NCBI RefSeq assembly: GCF_006716765.1
Contig: NZ_VFPO01000001.1
Coordinates: 6,262,001 to 6,326,000 of the forward strand
Reading direction: 5' to 3'
DNA length: 64,000 bases
Origin: Actinomadura hallensis
GTDB taxonomy: Bacteria; Actinomycetota; Actinomycetes; Streptosporangiales; Streptosporangiaceae
The position numbers and the translations under genes are program-made. The notes under the pieces are model-generated. The model saw only the letters and a program-made list of their open reading frames with translations, did no database searches and had not been told where the DNA came from. Shown piece after piece: positions 24,560 to 32,896 of the stretch. Every line of letters begins with the position of its first letter. Position 1 is the first letter of the stretch.

Positions 24560-25750
24560 TCACGCCTTCTTGGCGGTGCGGACGGTCAGCAGGGTCAGCG
24601 CGGTGAGGACCGCTCCGAACCACAGGGCCGCGGTGGTGGACGCGCCGTCCACGATCCGGCCGCCGATCAGGGCGCCGAGGGCGATGGCGAGGTTGAACAT
24701 GACGGTGTTGAGGGCCGTGACGGCCTCGGCGTGGTCCGGCGCCGCCTTGAAGATCCAGATCTGGACGCCGACCGGGTAGCTGCCGAAGGCCAGGCCCCAC
24801 AGGACGAGGAGCGCTATGCCGATCCCGTAGGTCACGCCGACGAAGGGGAACAGCGCCAGGACGGAGGTGAGCAGGACGGCGACGGCGATGAGGGTCGCGC
24901 GGACGTTGCGTCCGGCCGCGGTCCCGCCGAGGAACGTGCCGACGATGCCCGCGGCGCCGAACACGAGCAGCAGCGGCCCGATCAGGTTCTCGCTGACGCC
25001 GGAGATGTCCTGGAGGATGGGGCTGACGAACGTGTAGGCCGCCATGTGCCCGGTGATCAGCAGGAACGTGGTAATGATCGCGGCCCGGACGGCGGGGACG
25101 CGGAACAGCCCGAACATGCCGCCGAGCCGGATGGAGTGGCTCGCCGGGATGCGCGGCAGCAGCGCGAACAGCGCGGCGAGCGTCAGCAGGCCGAGCCCGC
25201 CGAGGGTGAGGAACGCGATGCGCCAGTCGGTGAGCCCGCCGATCAGGGTTCCGGCCGGGACGCCGAGGACGTTCGCGGCGGTGGCGCCGCCGAACGCGAG
25301 CGAGGTGGCGCGCCCGACGCTGGGCTCGGGGACGATGCGGACGGCGATTCCGGCGGCGAGCGCCCAGAACCCGCCGATGCTGATGCCGATGACGAACCGG
25401 GCGACCAGCAGCGTGATGAACTCGGGGGCGAGGAACGACATCACGTTCGCCGCCACCATCAGCGAGATCAGGCCGAGCAGGACGAGACGGCGGTCCAGGC
25501 GTCCGATCACCACCGGGACCAGCAGCGCGCTCACTCCGGCGACCAGGCCGGGGACCGTGACCATCAGGCCCGCGGTGCCCTTGGACACGCCGAGGTCCCC
25601 TCCGATGGAGGTGAGCAGGCCCACGGGGAGCTGTTCGGCCGTGACAACGAGGAACGTCCCGGCCGCGACGCTCAGGACGGCGAGCCAGTGCCGCAGCGTG
25701 GTGCGTTCGGTGACGGGTTCGGTGGCGGCGGGTGCGTCGATGTGACTCAT
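24560..25750 (-). CDS. MFS transporter, drug/sugar efflux type
   Basis: A 396-residue integral membrane protein with about 12 hydrophobic segments and the MFS loop between segments 2 and 3 (IGRLDRRLVLLG). It resembles AraJ/NepI-type efflux proteins of the DHA family. The ATG at 25750 overlaps the stop of the upstream DMT transporter as ATGA, so it is the second gene of a two-transporter operon. The C-terminus ends in VRTAKKA. The substrate is unknown; pairing of an EamA and an MFS exporter suggests export of a small amphipathic metabolite or drug. Confidence 0.88.
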   Translation of the reverse strand: MSHIDAPAATEPVTERTTLRHWLAVLSVAAGTFLVVTAEQLPVGLLTSIGGDLGVSKGTAGLMVTVPGLVAGVSALLVPVVIGRLDRRLVLLGLISLMVAANVMSFLAPEFITLLVARFVIGISIGGFWALAAGIAVRIVPEPSVGRATSLAFGGATAANVLGVPAGTLIGGLTDWRIAFLTLGGLGLLTLAALFALLPRIPASHSIRLGGMFGLFRVPAVRAAIITTFLLITGHMAAYTFVSPILQDISGVSENLIGPLLLVFGAAGIVGTFLGGTAAGRNVRATLIAVAVLLTSVLALFPFVGVTYGIGIALLVLWGLAFGSYPVGVQIWIFKAAPDHAEAVTALNTVMFNLAIALGALIGGRIVDGASTTAALWFGAVLTALTLLTVRTAKKA

Positions 25751-26688
25751 GGGCGTGTGGACTCCAGAGATCGGGCGGCCGGGCCGGCCGGGCAAGGCGG
25801 GGTCTCCGCGGCGGCGGAGGGCGGCGTGGGCGTCTTCGCGGGGGCCTGGCCGAGGAGGGTGCCGGTGAGGGCGATGGCCATGCCCAGGAGCTGGAGCGGT
25901 GTGAGCGCCTGGCTCAGCGCTGCCCAGCCTATGACCGCGGCGGAGATCGGGCTCAGCAGGGCGAGGAAGGCGACGGACGTCGCCGGGAGGCGGGCGATGC
26001 CGCGGAACCAGATCCAGTAGGCGACGGCGGTGCCGATGAGGCCGAGGTAGAGGTATCCGCCGACGGCGGCGGCGTCGAACGAGGGCGGCGCCCCTTCCAC
26101 GAGGAGCGCCACGGGGACGAGCAGCAGGCCGCCTGCGGTGAGCTGCCAGCCGGTGAAGGTCAGCGCCCCGACCCCTTCGGGGCGGCCCCAGCGCTTGGTG
26201 AGCACGGTCCCGGCGGCCATGGACGCGGCTCCGCCGGCCCCGGCGACGATCCCGACGGCGTCGAGGACCGCGTCGGCGCGCAGCACCACCAGGCTCACCC
26301 CGAACACGCCGGCGAACCCGGCCAGGATCTTCTGCTTCGTGGGCCGCTCGGCCAGCAGGACGGCGGCGAAGGCGACCACGAACAGCGGGCCCGCCGCGCC
26401 GAGGATGGCGGCGACGCCGCCGGGAAGCCGGTAGGCGGCCAGGAAGAGCAGGGGGAAGAAGGCGCCGATGTTCAGGGCGCCGAGCACCGCGGCCCGGGGA
26501 ATCCAGGGGCCGCGGGGCAGGACGCGGGTGAGGAGGAGCAGCGCGAGCCCGGCGGGCAGGGCCCGCAGCAGCGCGGTCAGCAGGGGGCGGTCGGGCGGGA
26601 GGAATTCGGTGGTGACGGCGTAGGTCGAACCCCAGACGATCGGGGTGAGCGCGGTGAGCGCGACCGTTCCTGGGACGGTGCCGGTCAT
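25747..26688 (-). CDS. EamA/DMT family transporter
   Basis: A 313-residue membrane protein with ten hydrophobic segments arranged as two EamA repeats (first: VWGSTYAVTTEFLPPDRPLL; second: GLIGTAVAYWIWFRGIARLP). Family members export amino acids, nucleosides or other metabolites. The ATG at 26688 is followed on the operon by the MFS gene through a 4-base overlap. The upstream region carries two copies of an AACGTT-centred operator, so a small-molecule-responsive repressor located elsewhere probably controls both genes. Confidence 0.88.
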   Translation of the reverse strand: MTGTVPGTVALTALTPIVWGSTYAVTTEFLPPDRPLLTALLRALPAGLALLLLTRVLPRGPWIPRAAVLGALNIGAFFPLLFLAAYRLPGGVAAILGAAGPLFVVAFAAVLLAERPTKQKILAGFAGVFGVSLVVLRADAVLDAVGIVAGAGGAASMAAGTVLTKRWGRPEGVGALTFTGWQLTAGGLLLVPVALLVEGAPPSFDAAAVGGYLYLGLIGTAVAYWIWFRGIARLPATSVAFLALLSPISAAVIGWAALSQALTPLQLLGMAIALTGTLLGQAPAKTPTPPSAAAETPPCPAGPAARSLESTRP

Positions 26689-26705
26689 CTCGATGCCTTC
26701 GCGTT

Positions 26706-26765
26706 GATTATGTGAACGTTAAGATAATCTCTCTTTCCAGCGCCAGATGCAAGTAGATGAACGTT
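26706..26765. promoter_or_regulatory. Palindromic operator and second half-copy upstream of the DMT-MFS operon
   Basis: GATTAT-GTG-AACGTT-AAG-ATAATC (26706-26729) is a 24-bp palindrome with perfect outer and central hexamers. TGAACGTT recurs at 26713-26720 and 26758-26765, 45 bases apart, each followed by (A/G)AGAT. On the minus strand CATAAT inside the palindrome could be the -10 box. The patch is AT-rich against a very GC-rich background. The regulator is not encoded next door. Confidence 0.5.
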
Positions 26766-26820
26766 GAGATTTATTCCGGAGGCGGCCGGCCGGGCCGCCC
26801 CGCCCGCCCCGGGAACAAAC

Positions 26821-26854
26821 CGGCGGCACGTCCCCGATCCGGGGCGCGCCGCCG
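26821..26854 (-). terminator. Terminator of the nrdAB operon
   Basis: CGGCGGC (26821-26827) and CCCCG (26832-26836) pair with CGGGG (26840-26844) and GCCGCCG (26848-26854), forming a two-part GC hairpin 22 bases beyond the nrdB stop. Confidence 0.6.
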
Positions 26855-26875
26855 AAAGCCGCGGTCAGGCGACCA

Positions 26876-27994
26876 TCAGAACGACTCGTCGAGGGCGACC
26901 TCCCCCTCCACCCCGATCTGGTAGGCCGAGACGCGCCGCTCGAAGAAGTTGGACAGCTCCTGGACGTCCTGAAGCTCCATGAACGCGAACGGGTTCGCGG
27001 TGCCGTAGCGGGGCGGGAGCCCCAGCCGCGCGAGCCGCTGGTCCGCCACGTATTCGAGGTACGCGCGCATGTCGTCCGCGCTCATCCCGGGCAGGCCGTC
27101 CCCGCACAGGTCCCGGGCGAAGTCCAGCTCCGCCTGGACCGCCTCCTCCAGCATGCGCGTGACCTGCTCGGTCAGCGCGGCGTCGAAGAGCTCAGGCTCC
27201 TCGGCGCGGACGGTGTCCACCACCGAGAACGCGAACTCCATGTGCATGCTCTCGTCCCGGAAAACCCAGTTGGTCCCGGAGGCGAGGCCGTTCAGGAGTC
27301 CGCGGGAGCGCAGCCAGTACACGTAGGCGAAGGCGCCGTAGAAGAACAGGCCCTCGATGCACGCGGCGAAGCAGATCAGGTTGAGCAGGAACGCGCGGCG
27401 GTCGTCGGCGGTGCGGAGTTCGTCCAGGGAGCCGAGCGAGTCGATCCAGCGGAAGCAGAACTCCGCCTTGGACCGGATGGACGGGATGTGCTCGATCGCC
27501 GCGAAGGCCTTGGCGCGCTCCTCCTGATCGGGCAGGTAGGTGTCCAGGAGCGTCAAGTAGAACTGGACGTGGACGGCCTCCTCGAACAGCTGCCGCGACA
27601 GGTAGAGCCTGGCCTCCGGGGCGTTCACGTGCTTGTAGAGGTTGAGCACCAGGTTGTTCGCCACGATCGAGTCGCCGGTGGCGAAGAACGCGACCAGGCG
27701 GTTGACGAGGTGCAGTTCGGCGGGCGTGAGGCGGCGGAGGTCCTCCAGGTCGGACGCGAGATCGACCTCCTCGACCGTCCACGTGTTGCGGATGGCGGCG
27801 CGGAACCGCTCGTAGAAGCCGGGGTAGCGCATGGGCCGCAGGGTGAGGTCCATACCGGGGTCGAGCAGCATGCCGTGTCCGCGTCCTTCTGTTCTCGGCT
27901 CTTCTGTTCTCGGGGCTTCTGTTCTCGGGGCTTCTGTTCTCGGGTCTTCTGTTCCGGCGGCCTCGGCCGGCGGTTCTCCGGTGCGCGCGTTCAC
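26876..27994 (-). CDS. nrdB: Class Ia ribonucleotide reductase, small (beta) subunit
   Basis: Carries the di-iron/tyrosyl-radical cofactor that activates NrdA for ribonucleotide reduction. Iron ligands are visible as FATGDS (Asp), EEAVH (Glu-x-x-His), CIEGLFF (Glu) and DESMHMEF (Glu-x-x-His). The radical Tyr is four residues after the first ligand His (HVQFY), as in E. coli NrdB. I chose GTG at 27994, which overlaps the nrdA stop as GTGA and has GAGG 7 bases upstream; this adds a low-complexity N-terminus of RTE(A/E)P repeats. ATG at 27871 (MLLDPGMD) is the alternative and gives a normal-length protein of about 331 residues. It forms an operon with nrdA under the cobalamin riboswitch. Confidence 0.92.
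   Translation of the reverse strand: MNARTGEPPAEAAGTEDPRTEAPRTEAPRTEEPRTEGRGHGMLLDPGMDLTLRPMRYPGFYERFRAAIRNTWTVEEVDLASDLEDLRRLTPAELHLVNRLVAFFATGDSIVANNLVLNLYKHVNAPEARLYLSRQLFEEAVHVQFYLTLLDTYLPDQEERAKAFAAIEHIPSIRSKAEFCFRWIDSLGSLDELRTADDRRAFLLNLICFAACIEGLFFYGAFAYVYWLRSRGLLNGLASGTNWVFRDESMHMEFAFSVVDTVRAEEPELFDAALTEQVTRMLEEAVQAELDFARDLCGDGLPGMSADDMRAYLEYVADQRLARLGLPPRYGTANPFAFMELQDVQELSNFFERRVSAYQIGVEGEVALDESF
27886..27960 (-). repeat. Five 15-bp tandem repeats at the 5' end of nrdB
   Basis: Units of CTTCTGTTCTCGGGG (plus-strand reading) and variants repeat five times from 27886 to 27960. In the nrdB frame they encode PRTEA/PRTEE repeats ahead of the conserved domain. The tract is prone to slippage and lies between nrdA and the conserved nrdB body. 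Confidence 0.75.
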
Positions 27995-30309
27995 TGGCAC
28001 GCCTCGCAGGTCTCGGGGTTCTCCAGGGAGCAGGCGTCGCCGGAGGACCGGGAGGACACCGTGGTCTGCGCGATGCGGGTCGCCGGGCGGGAGCGCAGGT
28101 AGTACGTCGTCTTGAGACCGCGCCGCCAGGCGTAGGCGTACATCGAGGAGAGCTTCCCGATGGTCGGGGTCTCCATGAACAGGTTCAGCGACTGGGACTG
28201 GTCGATGTACGGGGTGCGGGCGGCGGCGAGGTCGATCAGCGCCTTCTGCGGCAGCTCCCACGCCGTCCGGTAGAGGGACCGCATCTCCTCGGGCAGGTCC
28301 ACGAGGCCCTGGACCGACCCGTTCGCCTTCTTGATCGCCTCGCGGACGGCAGGCGTCCAGAGCCCGAGCGACTTCAGATCGTCCACCAGGTACCTGTTGA
28401 TCTGAAGGAACTCGCCGGAGAGCGTCTCGCGCTTGAACAGGTTCGACACCTGCGGCTCGACGCACTCGTAGCAGCCGGCGATGGACGCGATCGTGGCGGT
28501 CGGCGCGATGGCGATCAGGAGCGAGTTGCGCAGCCCCACCTCGGCGATCCGCGCGCGCAGCCTCTCCCACTCCTCGGGGCGGCCGGGCGACGCGTCCGGG
28601 AAGTGGTCCGGGTGCAGCTGCCCACGGGCGGTGCGGGTCCGGTCGTACGCGGGCAGCGGGCCGTGGGCCTCGGCCAGGTCGGCGGACGCGTTGTAGGCCG
28701 CCAGCGCGATCTCCTCCGAGATGCGCGTCGACAGCTCGCACGCCTCCGGCGAGTCGAACGGGAGGCGGAGCGTGAAGAAGACGTCCGCCAGGCCCATCAC
28801 GCCCAGCCCGACGGGCCGCCACTTCGTGTTGGCCGCCTCCGCCTCGGGCGTCGGGTAGAAGCCGCGGTCGATGGTGCGGTCCAGGAACCGGACGGCGGTG
28901 CGGACGGTGGCGCGCAGCCGGTCCCAGTCCATGCCGGACGGCGTGACGTGCGCGGCCAGGTTCACCGACCCGAGGTTGCAGACCGCAGCCTCACCGTCGC
29001 TGGTCACCTCCAGGATCTCCGTGCAGAGATTCGAGAGGTGGACCGTCTGGCCCGGCTCGGCCGTCTGGTTGCAGGCGCGGTTGGCGGCGTCCTTGAACGT
29101 CATCCATCCGTTGCCCGTCTCCGCGAGGGTCCGCATCATGCGCCCGTAGAGCTTGCGGGCCGGGAGCCGCCGCACGTAGCGGCCCTCCTCCTCGGCCCTG
29201 CGGTACGCCTCGTCGAACGCGTCGCCCCACAGGTCGGCCAGCTCCGGGACCTCCTTCGGGTCGAACAGCGACCAGGTCGCGTCCTGCTCGACGCGCCGCA
29301 TGAACTCGTCGGGTATCCAGTTGGCGAGGTTGAGGTTGTGGGTGCGGCGCGCGTCCTCGCCCGTGTTGTCGCGCAGCTCCAGGAACTCCTCGACGTCGGC
29401 GTGCCACGGCTCCAGGTAGACGCACGCGGCGCCCTTGCGGCGCCCGCCCTGGTTGACGGCGGCGACGGACGCGTCGAGCGTGCGCAGCCACGGCACGATC
29501 CCGTTGGAGTGCCCGTTGGTGCCGCGGATCAGCGAGCCCCGCGACCGCACCCTCGTCCAGGAGATCCCGATGCCGCCCGCGTACTTGCTGAGCCGCGCCA
29601 CCTGCGCGTACCGCTCGTAGATCGACTCCAGCTCGTCGCGCGGCGAGTCGAGCAGGAAGCACGACGACAGCTGCGGGCGGCGCGACGCCGAGTTGAACAG
29701 GGTCGGCGAGCTGGGCAGGTACGACAGCGTGCTGAGCAGCCCGTACAACTCGGCCGTCTCCTCCACCGCGCGATCGCCCGAGGGATCCTCCACGTCGGGG
29801 TGGGTGAGACCGCACGCGACCCGCAGCAGGAAGTGCTGCGGCCGCTCCAGGACGAGCCTGGTCTCCGGGTGTCTCAGCAGGTACCGGTCGTACAGGGTGC
29901 GCAGGCCGAAGTACTCGAAGCGGTCGTCGGCGGACTCGTCCACGAGCGCGTCGAGCTCGGCCGCGCGGGCGGCGACGAACGCGGCGGGCGCGTCCGCCAG
30001 CAGGCCCGCCCGGTGGGTCGCGGCGACCGACTCGGCGAACGTCCGGACGCCCCCGGCCGCCGCCTCCTCGCGGATGCGCGCGCCGAGGAGCCGCGCGGCG
30101 ACCCGGGAGTAGCCGGGCTCGGCGGGGATCATGGCGGCGGCCTCGCCGATCGCGAGGTCGCGCAGCGCCGCCGCGTCCGCCCCGTCCCCGGCCCGGACGG
30201 CGGCCAGCACCCGCCCCGCGTCGACGCCGGGCAGCCCGGCGCAGGCCGCCTCGACCTCCGCGGCGATCCCCGTGAGCGGCGCCGGTGGCGCGGCCAGATC
30301 CTGTTTCAC
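27991..30309 (-). CDS. nrdA: Class Ia ribonucleotide reductase, large (alpha) subunit
   Basis: A 772-residue catalytic subunit that reduces ribonucleoside diphosphates. Motifs: SPTLFNSASRRPQLSSCF with the first active-site Cys, NLCTEI with the radical Cys-Glu, CNLGSVNL, the Tyr pair near the C-terminus (MYAYAWRRGLKTTYYLRSR) and the C-terminal redox tail CSLENPETCEACQ. The N-terminus of about 80 residues is Ala-rich and only vaguely ATP-cone-like. The start is GTG at 30309 with GGGGAG a few bases upstream; longer in-frame sequence lies inside the riboswitch. It is co-transcribed with nrdB. In Streptomyces the class Ia enzyme is repressed by B12 because a B12-dependent class II enzyme exists, and the same logic is suggested here. 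Confidence 0.93.
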   Translation of the reverse strand: MKQDLAAPPAPLTGIAAEVEAACAGLPGVDAGRVLAAVRAGDGADAAALRDLAIGEAAAMIPAEPGYSRVAARLLGARIREEAAAGGVRTFAESVAATHRAGLLADAPAAFVAARAAELDALVDESADDRFEYFGLRTLYDRYLLRHPETRLVLERPQHFLLRVACGLTHPDVEDPSGDRAVEETAELYGLLSTLSYLPSSPTLFNSASRRPQLSSCFLLDSPRDELESIYERYAQVARLSKYAGGIGISWTRVRSRGSLIRGTNGHSNGIVPWLRTLDASVAAVNQGGRRKGAACVYLEPWHADVEEFLELRDNTGEDARRTHNLNLANWIPDEFMRRVEQDATWSLFDPKEVPELADLWGDAFDEAYRRAEEEGRYVRRLPARKLYGRMMRTLAETGNGWMTFKDAANRACNQTAEPGQTVHLSNLCTEILEVTSDGEAAVCNLGSVNLAAHVTPSGMDWDRLRATVRTAVRFLDRTIDRGFYPTPEAEAANTKWRPVGLGVMGLADVFFTLRLPFDSPEACELSTRISEEIALAAYNASADLAEAHGPLPAYDRTRTARGQLHPDHFPDASPGRPEEWERLRARIAEVGLRNSLLIAIAPTATIASIAGCYECVEPQVSNLFKRETLSGEFLQINRYLVDDLKSLGLWTPAVREAIKKANGSVQGLVDLPEEMRSLYRTAWELPQKALIDLAAARTPYIDQSQSLNLFMETPTIGKLSSMYAYAWRRGLKTTYYLRSRPATRIAQTTVSSRSSGDACSLENPETCEACQ

Positions 30310-30424
30310 GTGCTCTCTCCCCTCGCAGGCCGCCTCGCGGAGGCATGCGAACGGGACGCGAGCCGGGCCCGCGAGGGCCGCGCCGCGCTCCGTCCCCGGC
30401 CCACCCGCGAGGCCTGGACGAACA

Positions 30425-30622
30425 CCGTGCGGGCAGGTCTTCGGACTCGCGGGCGCCGCCTGCTCGCGCAGGCGTCCTACTGGCCGTCGCTTCCCGGGCC
30501 TCGCGGCCCAGTGCTCCATGACGGCGGTCGTTCCCGCTCACCGCTGCGGGGCAGTCCCGGATTCGCACCGGGTTCCCTCTCACGTCGCCCCCGCCGCGGA
30601 CGGCGGGGGCGAACCAGCACGG
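30425..30622 (-). promoter_or_regulatory. Adenosylcobalamin riboswitch upstream of nrdAB
   Basis: On the minus strand the leader contains the conserved cobalamin core GGGAACCCGGTGCGAATCCGGGACTGCCCC-type sequence (complement of 30548-30578), then GCAGCGGT with GAGCGGGAACGACCGCC, and ends in GAAGACCTGCC. The closing stem is visible: CCGTGC (30622-30617) pairs with GCACGG (30430-30425). The nrdA GTG is 116 bases downstream, leaving room for an expression platform. A TAGATG -10-like box is near 30642. This matches the B12 control of class Ia RNR known in Streptomyces. Confidence 0.92.
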
Positions 30623-30739
30623 GACTCGAACCCTACATCTAGTCGATGAGCTTTGCGCAACCCCAAGATGTTGGGCGAGTCGGCAAGGTTGCCGGGGTCG
30701 GCTGCGCGAACCGGGACCGAGTGGGAGGATGGCGGCGCC

Positions 30740-31363
30740 ATGTCCCCGCATGCCCCGCAGCCGGTGTTCCGGACCGCACGCGCGGTGGTGTTCGCCACCG
30801 TGTGCACGAGCCTTGCCGTCACCGGGCACGTGCTGGCGGGAGGGGCGGTCCCGTTCTGGTCGGCGGCGGCCGGTTTCGCCGCCGTGCTGGGCGTGACGTG
30901 CATGCTGGCGGGCCACGAGCGCTCGCTGGCGACCATCCTCGGCGGGCTCCTCGGCGGCCAGTTCGCGCTGCACACGCTGTTCAGCGCGGCGTCGGAGCCG
31001 CTCCACCATCCGGCGGCGCACGAGGCGGTGCCCGCCGGCTCCGCCGTCATGACGCAGGCCGCGCACGGCGGGACGGACGGCGCGGCCATGACGCTCGCGC
31101 ACACCGTGGCCGCGCTGGTCGCGGCGTGGTGGCTGCGGCGCGGCGAGCGGGCCGCGTGGTCGCTGGCGCGGCGGGTCGCCGCCGTCGCCGACCGGCCGCT
31201 CCGCCTCCTGATCGCCCTGCTGGCCGTTGAACCCGCGACGCCGCCGCTCCGTACAGCCGTGTTCACGGCGGCGGCGGCCGTCACGCCCGCCGGACGGGTG
31301 CTGAGGCACCAGCTCGTCCGGAGGGGCCCACCGCCGCGTTCGAGGGCGCTCGCTCACCGCTGA
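30740..31363 (+). CDS. Hypothetical four-segment membrane protein near copper genes
   Basis: A 207-residue protein with about four hydrophobic segments (VVFATVCTSLAVTGHVLAGG; FWSAAAGFAAVLGVTCML; ATILGGLLGGQFALHTLF; AMTLAHTVAALVAAWWL) and a basic C-terminus. A His-rich loop, EPLHHPAAHEA, lies between segments 3 and 4, which might bind metal. It is divergent from the nrd riboswitch and 77 bases ahead of the YcnI gene. Similar proteins often accompany YcnI/CopC in actinomycetes, to my recollection. I chose ATG at 30740, just before the first hydrophobic stretch. Function is unknown; copper handling is an inference from context. Confidence 0.65.
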   Translation: MSPHAPQPVFRTARAVVFATVCTSLAVTGHVLAGGAVPFWSAAAGFAAVLGVTCMLAGHERSLATILGGLLGGQFALHTLFSAASEPLHHPAAHEAVPAGSAVMTQAAHGGTDGAAMTLAHTVAALVAAWWLRRGERAAWSLARRVAAVADRPLRLLIALLAVEPATPPLRTAVFTAAAAVTPAGRVLRHQLVRRGPPPRSRALAHR

Positions 31364-31440
31364 GCGCGCGCCGTACGTCACCGGGACGCCGAACCGCGGC
31401 GTTCCGGCTCATTCCCGTACGACTCGAACGGAGTTCCGTC

Positions 31441-32151
31441 ATGTCCTACGCTCCGCATGCCCGCAGAGCGGGAGCGGTCCTGTCCCTCGCGGCCGTATCC
31501 GTGCTCGGCGCGGCCACCGCGGCGTCCGCGCACGTCACCGCCAACCCGAAGACCGCCGAGCAGGGCTCGTACGCCAAGGTGGCGTTCCGGGTCCCGAACG
31601 AGCGGGACGACGCGTCCACGACGAAGGTCGTCGTGCACCTGCCGGTCGAGCACCCGCTGTCGTCGGTGTCGGTCCGGCCGACCCCCGGCTGGAAGGTCGA
31701 GGTCGAGAAGTCGAAGCTGCCCGAGCCGATCAAGGCGCACGGCGGCGAGCTGACCGAGGCCGTCACCAAGATCACCTGGTCGGGCGGGAAGATCGAGCCC
31801 GGCGAGTTCCAGGAGTTCGACGTCTCGATGGGCCGCCTTCCCACCGACACCGACAAGATGATCTTCAAGGCCGACCAGACCTACTCCAGCGGCGAGGTCG
31901 TCAAGTGGGAGGAGGAGCCGCCTGCGGAGGGCGCGGAGGAGCCCGAGCACCCCGCCCCCGTCCTTACCCTGCTTCCGGAGGGAGGGACGGAGCCGGCCGG
32001 GCTCACGGCCGGGACGAAGCCGGACGAGAACGCGTCGGCGTCCTCCGATGACGGGACGGCCCGCCTGCTCGGCGGCCTCGGCATCGCCGTCGGGGTGGTC
32101 GGCATCGGCCTCGGCGGCCTCGGTCTGACGCGTGGGAGGAACAAGGCATGA
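31441..32151 (+). CDS. YcnI/DUF1775 copper-binding protein
   Basis: A 236-residue exported, membrane-anchored protein. Residues 1-30 are a signal peptide cleaved before HVTANPKTAEQG, so the mature N-terminus is the His that YcnI uses to bind copper. The conserved VAFRVPNERDD and the W in VVKWEEEP belong to the domain. The C-terminus has a Pro/Glu linker and one membrane helix (LLGGLGIAVGVVGIGLGGLGL). It acts outside the membrane, probably as copper chaperone. It overlaps copC by ATGA and is translated with it. Confidence 0.88.
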   Translation: MSYAPHARRAGAVLSLAAVSVLGAATAASAHVTANPKTAEQGSYAKVAFRVPNERDDASTTKVVVHLPVEHPLSSVSVRPTPGWKVEVEKSKLPEPIKAHGGELTEAVTKITWSGGKIEPGEFQEFDVSMGRLPTDTDKMIFKADQTYSSGEVVKWEEEPPAEGAEEPEHPAPVLTLLPEGGTEPAGLTAGTKPDENASASSDDGTARLLGGLGIAVGVVGIGLGGLGLTRGRNKA

Positions 32152-32711
32152 ATCGCATGGCGAGGCTGGCCGCGGCGGTGGGGACGCTGCTGGCGCTGAC
32201 GGTGGCGTTCGCCGCCCCCGCGTCGGCGCACGACACGCTGACCGGGTCCACCCCGAAGAAGGGCGCGACCGTGGAGTCGCCGTCGGAGATCGAGCTGACG
32301 TACTCGGGCTCCGTCAGGCTGCCGAGGGTGGTCGTCACGGACGCCTCCGGCAAGGAGTACCAGTCGGGCGACCCCCGGGCGGTCGACAACAAGGTCACGG
32401 CCGGGCTCAACGGCGTACTGCCCGACGGCGAGTACACGGTCGCGTGGCGCGTCGTGTCGTCGGACGGCCACCCGATCCAGGGCACCTACAAGTTCACCGT
32501 GGAGGGCGCTCCCACCGCGCCGGCCGAGCCGGCCGAGCCGTCGGCCGCGGCCGAGCCCCCGGCCCCGGAGCCGTCCCCGACGAACGCGGCGGCCGCCGAC
32601 GAGTCGGGCGGCTCGTCCGGCTGGCTGTGGCTGGGCGCGATCGCGCTCGTCATCGCCGCGGCCGCCGGCGCGGTCGCCTGGCTGCGCCGCTCGTCCGCCT
32701 CGAAGGGCTGA
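32148..32711 (+). CDS. CopC domain copper-binding protein with C-terminal anchor
   Basis: A 187-residue protein: signal peptide (1-28, ending APASA), mature start HDTLTGSTPKKG with the N-terminal copper-ligand His, the CopC beta-barrel (VVVTDASGKEYQSG, GEYTVAWRVVSSDGHPIQGTY with further ligand candidates), a Pro/Ala/Glu-rich linker and a C-terminal membrane helix (WLWLGAIALVIAAAAGAVAW). Unlike many actinobacterial versions it is not fused to CopD. It probably exchanges copper with YcnI at the outer membrane face of the cytoplasmic membrane. No CopD is seen in the window. Confidence 0.9.
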   Translation: MNRMARLAAAVGTLLALTVAFAAPASAHDTLTGSTPKKGATVESPSEIELTYSGSVRLPRVVVTDASGKEYQSGDPRAVDNKVTAGLNGVLPDGEYTVAWRVVSSDGHPIQGTYKFTVEGAPTAPAEPAEPSAAAEPPAPEPSPTNAAAADESGGSSGWLWLGAIALVIAAAAGAVAWLRRSSASKG

Positions 32712-32729
32712 CCGGCGGAATCCCGCACG

Positions 32730-32764
32730 ACGTGCCGTCCTCCCACCCCGGGAGGACGGCACGT
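32730..32764 (+). terminator. Terminator after copC
   Basis: A perfect 15-bp inverted repeat (ACGTGCCGTCCTCCC at 32730-32744, complement at 32750-32764) with a 5-base loop lies 18 bases after the copC stop. Confidence 0.8.
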
Positions 32765-32896
32765 CCGCGTTCAGGGAGAAATCCCTCGGAGTCAGGGCGC
32801 GGAGGGCGGCGGCATGGCGCCGGAACAGCCTCGCGTCACTGCGGGTGAGCCTGACGCAGGTGCGCCGCTGGGCGTTGCTGATCGGGGGTTCGGCTC

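Noticed and set aside
30310..30519. In-frame extension of nrdA upstream beginning MEHWAARPG.
   Set aside because: It lies inside the riboswitch aptamer and has no family similarity; the GTG at 30309 has a proper ribosome binding site.
30590..30640. GGTTCGAGTCCC-like T-arm sequence suggesting a tRNA upstream of nrdA.
   Set aside because: No acceptor stem, D-arm or anticodon arm can be drawn around it. The segment lies at the edge of the cobalamin riboswitch.
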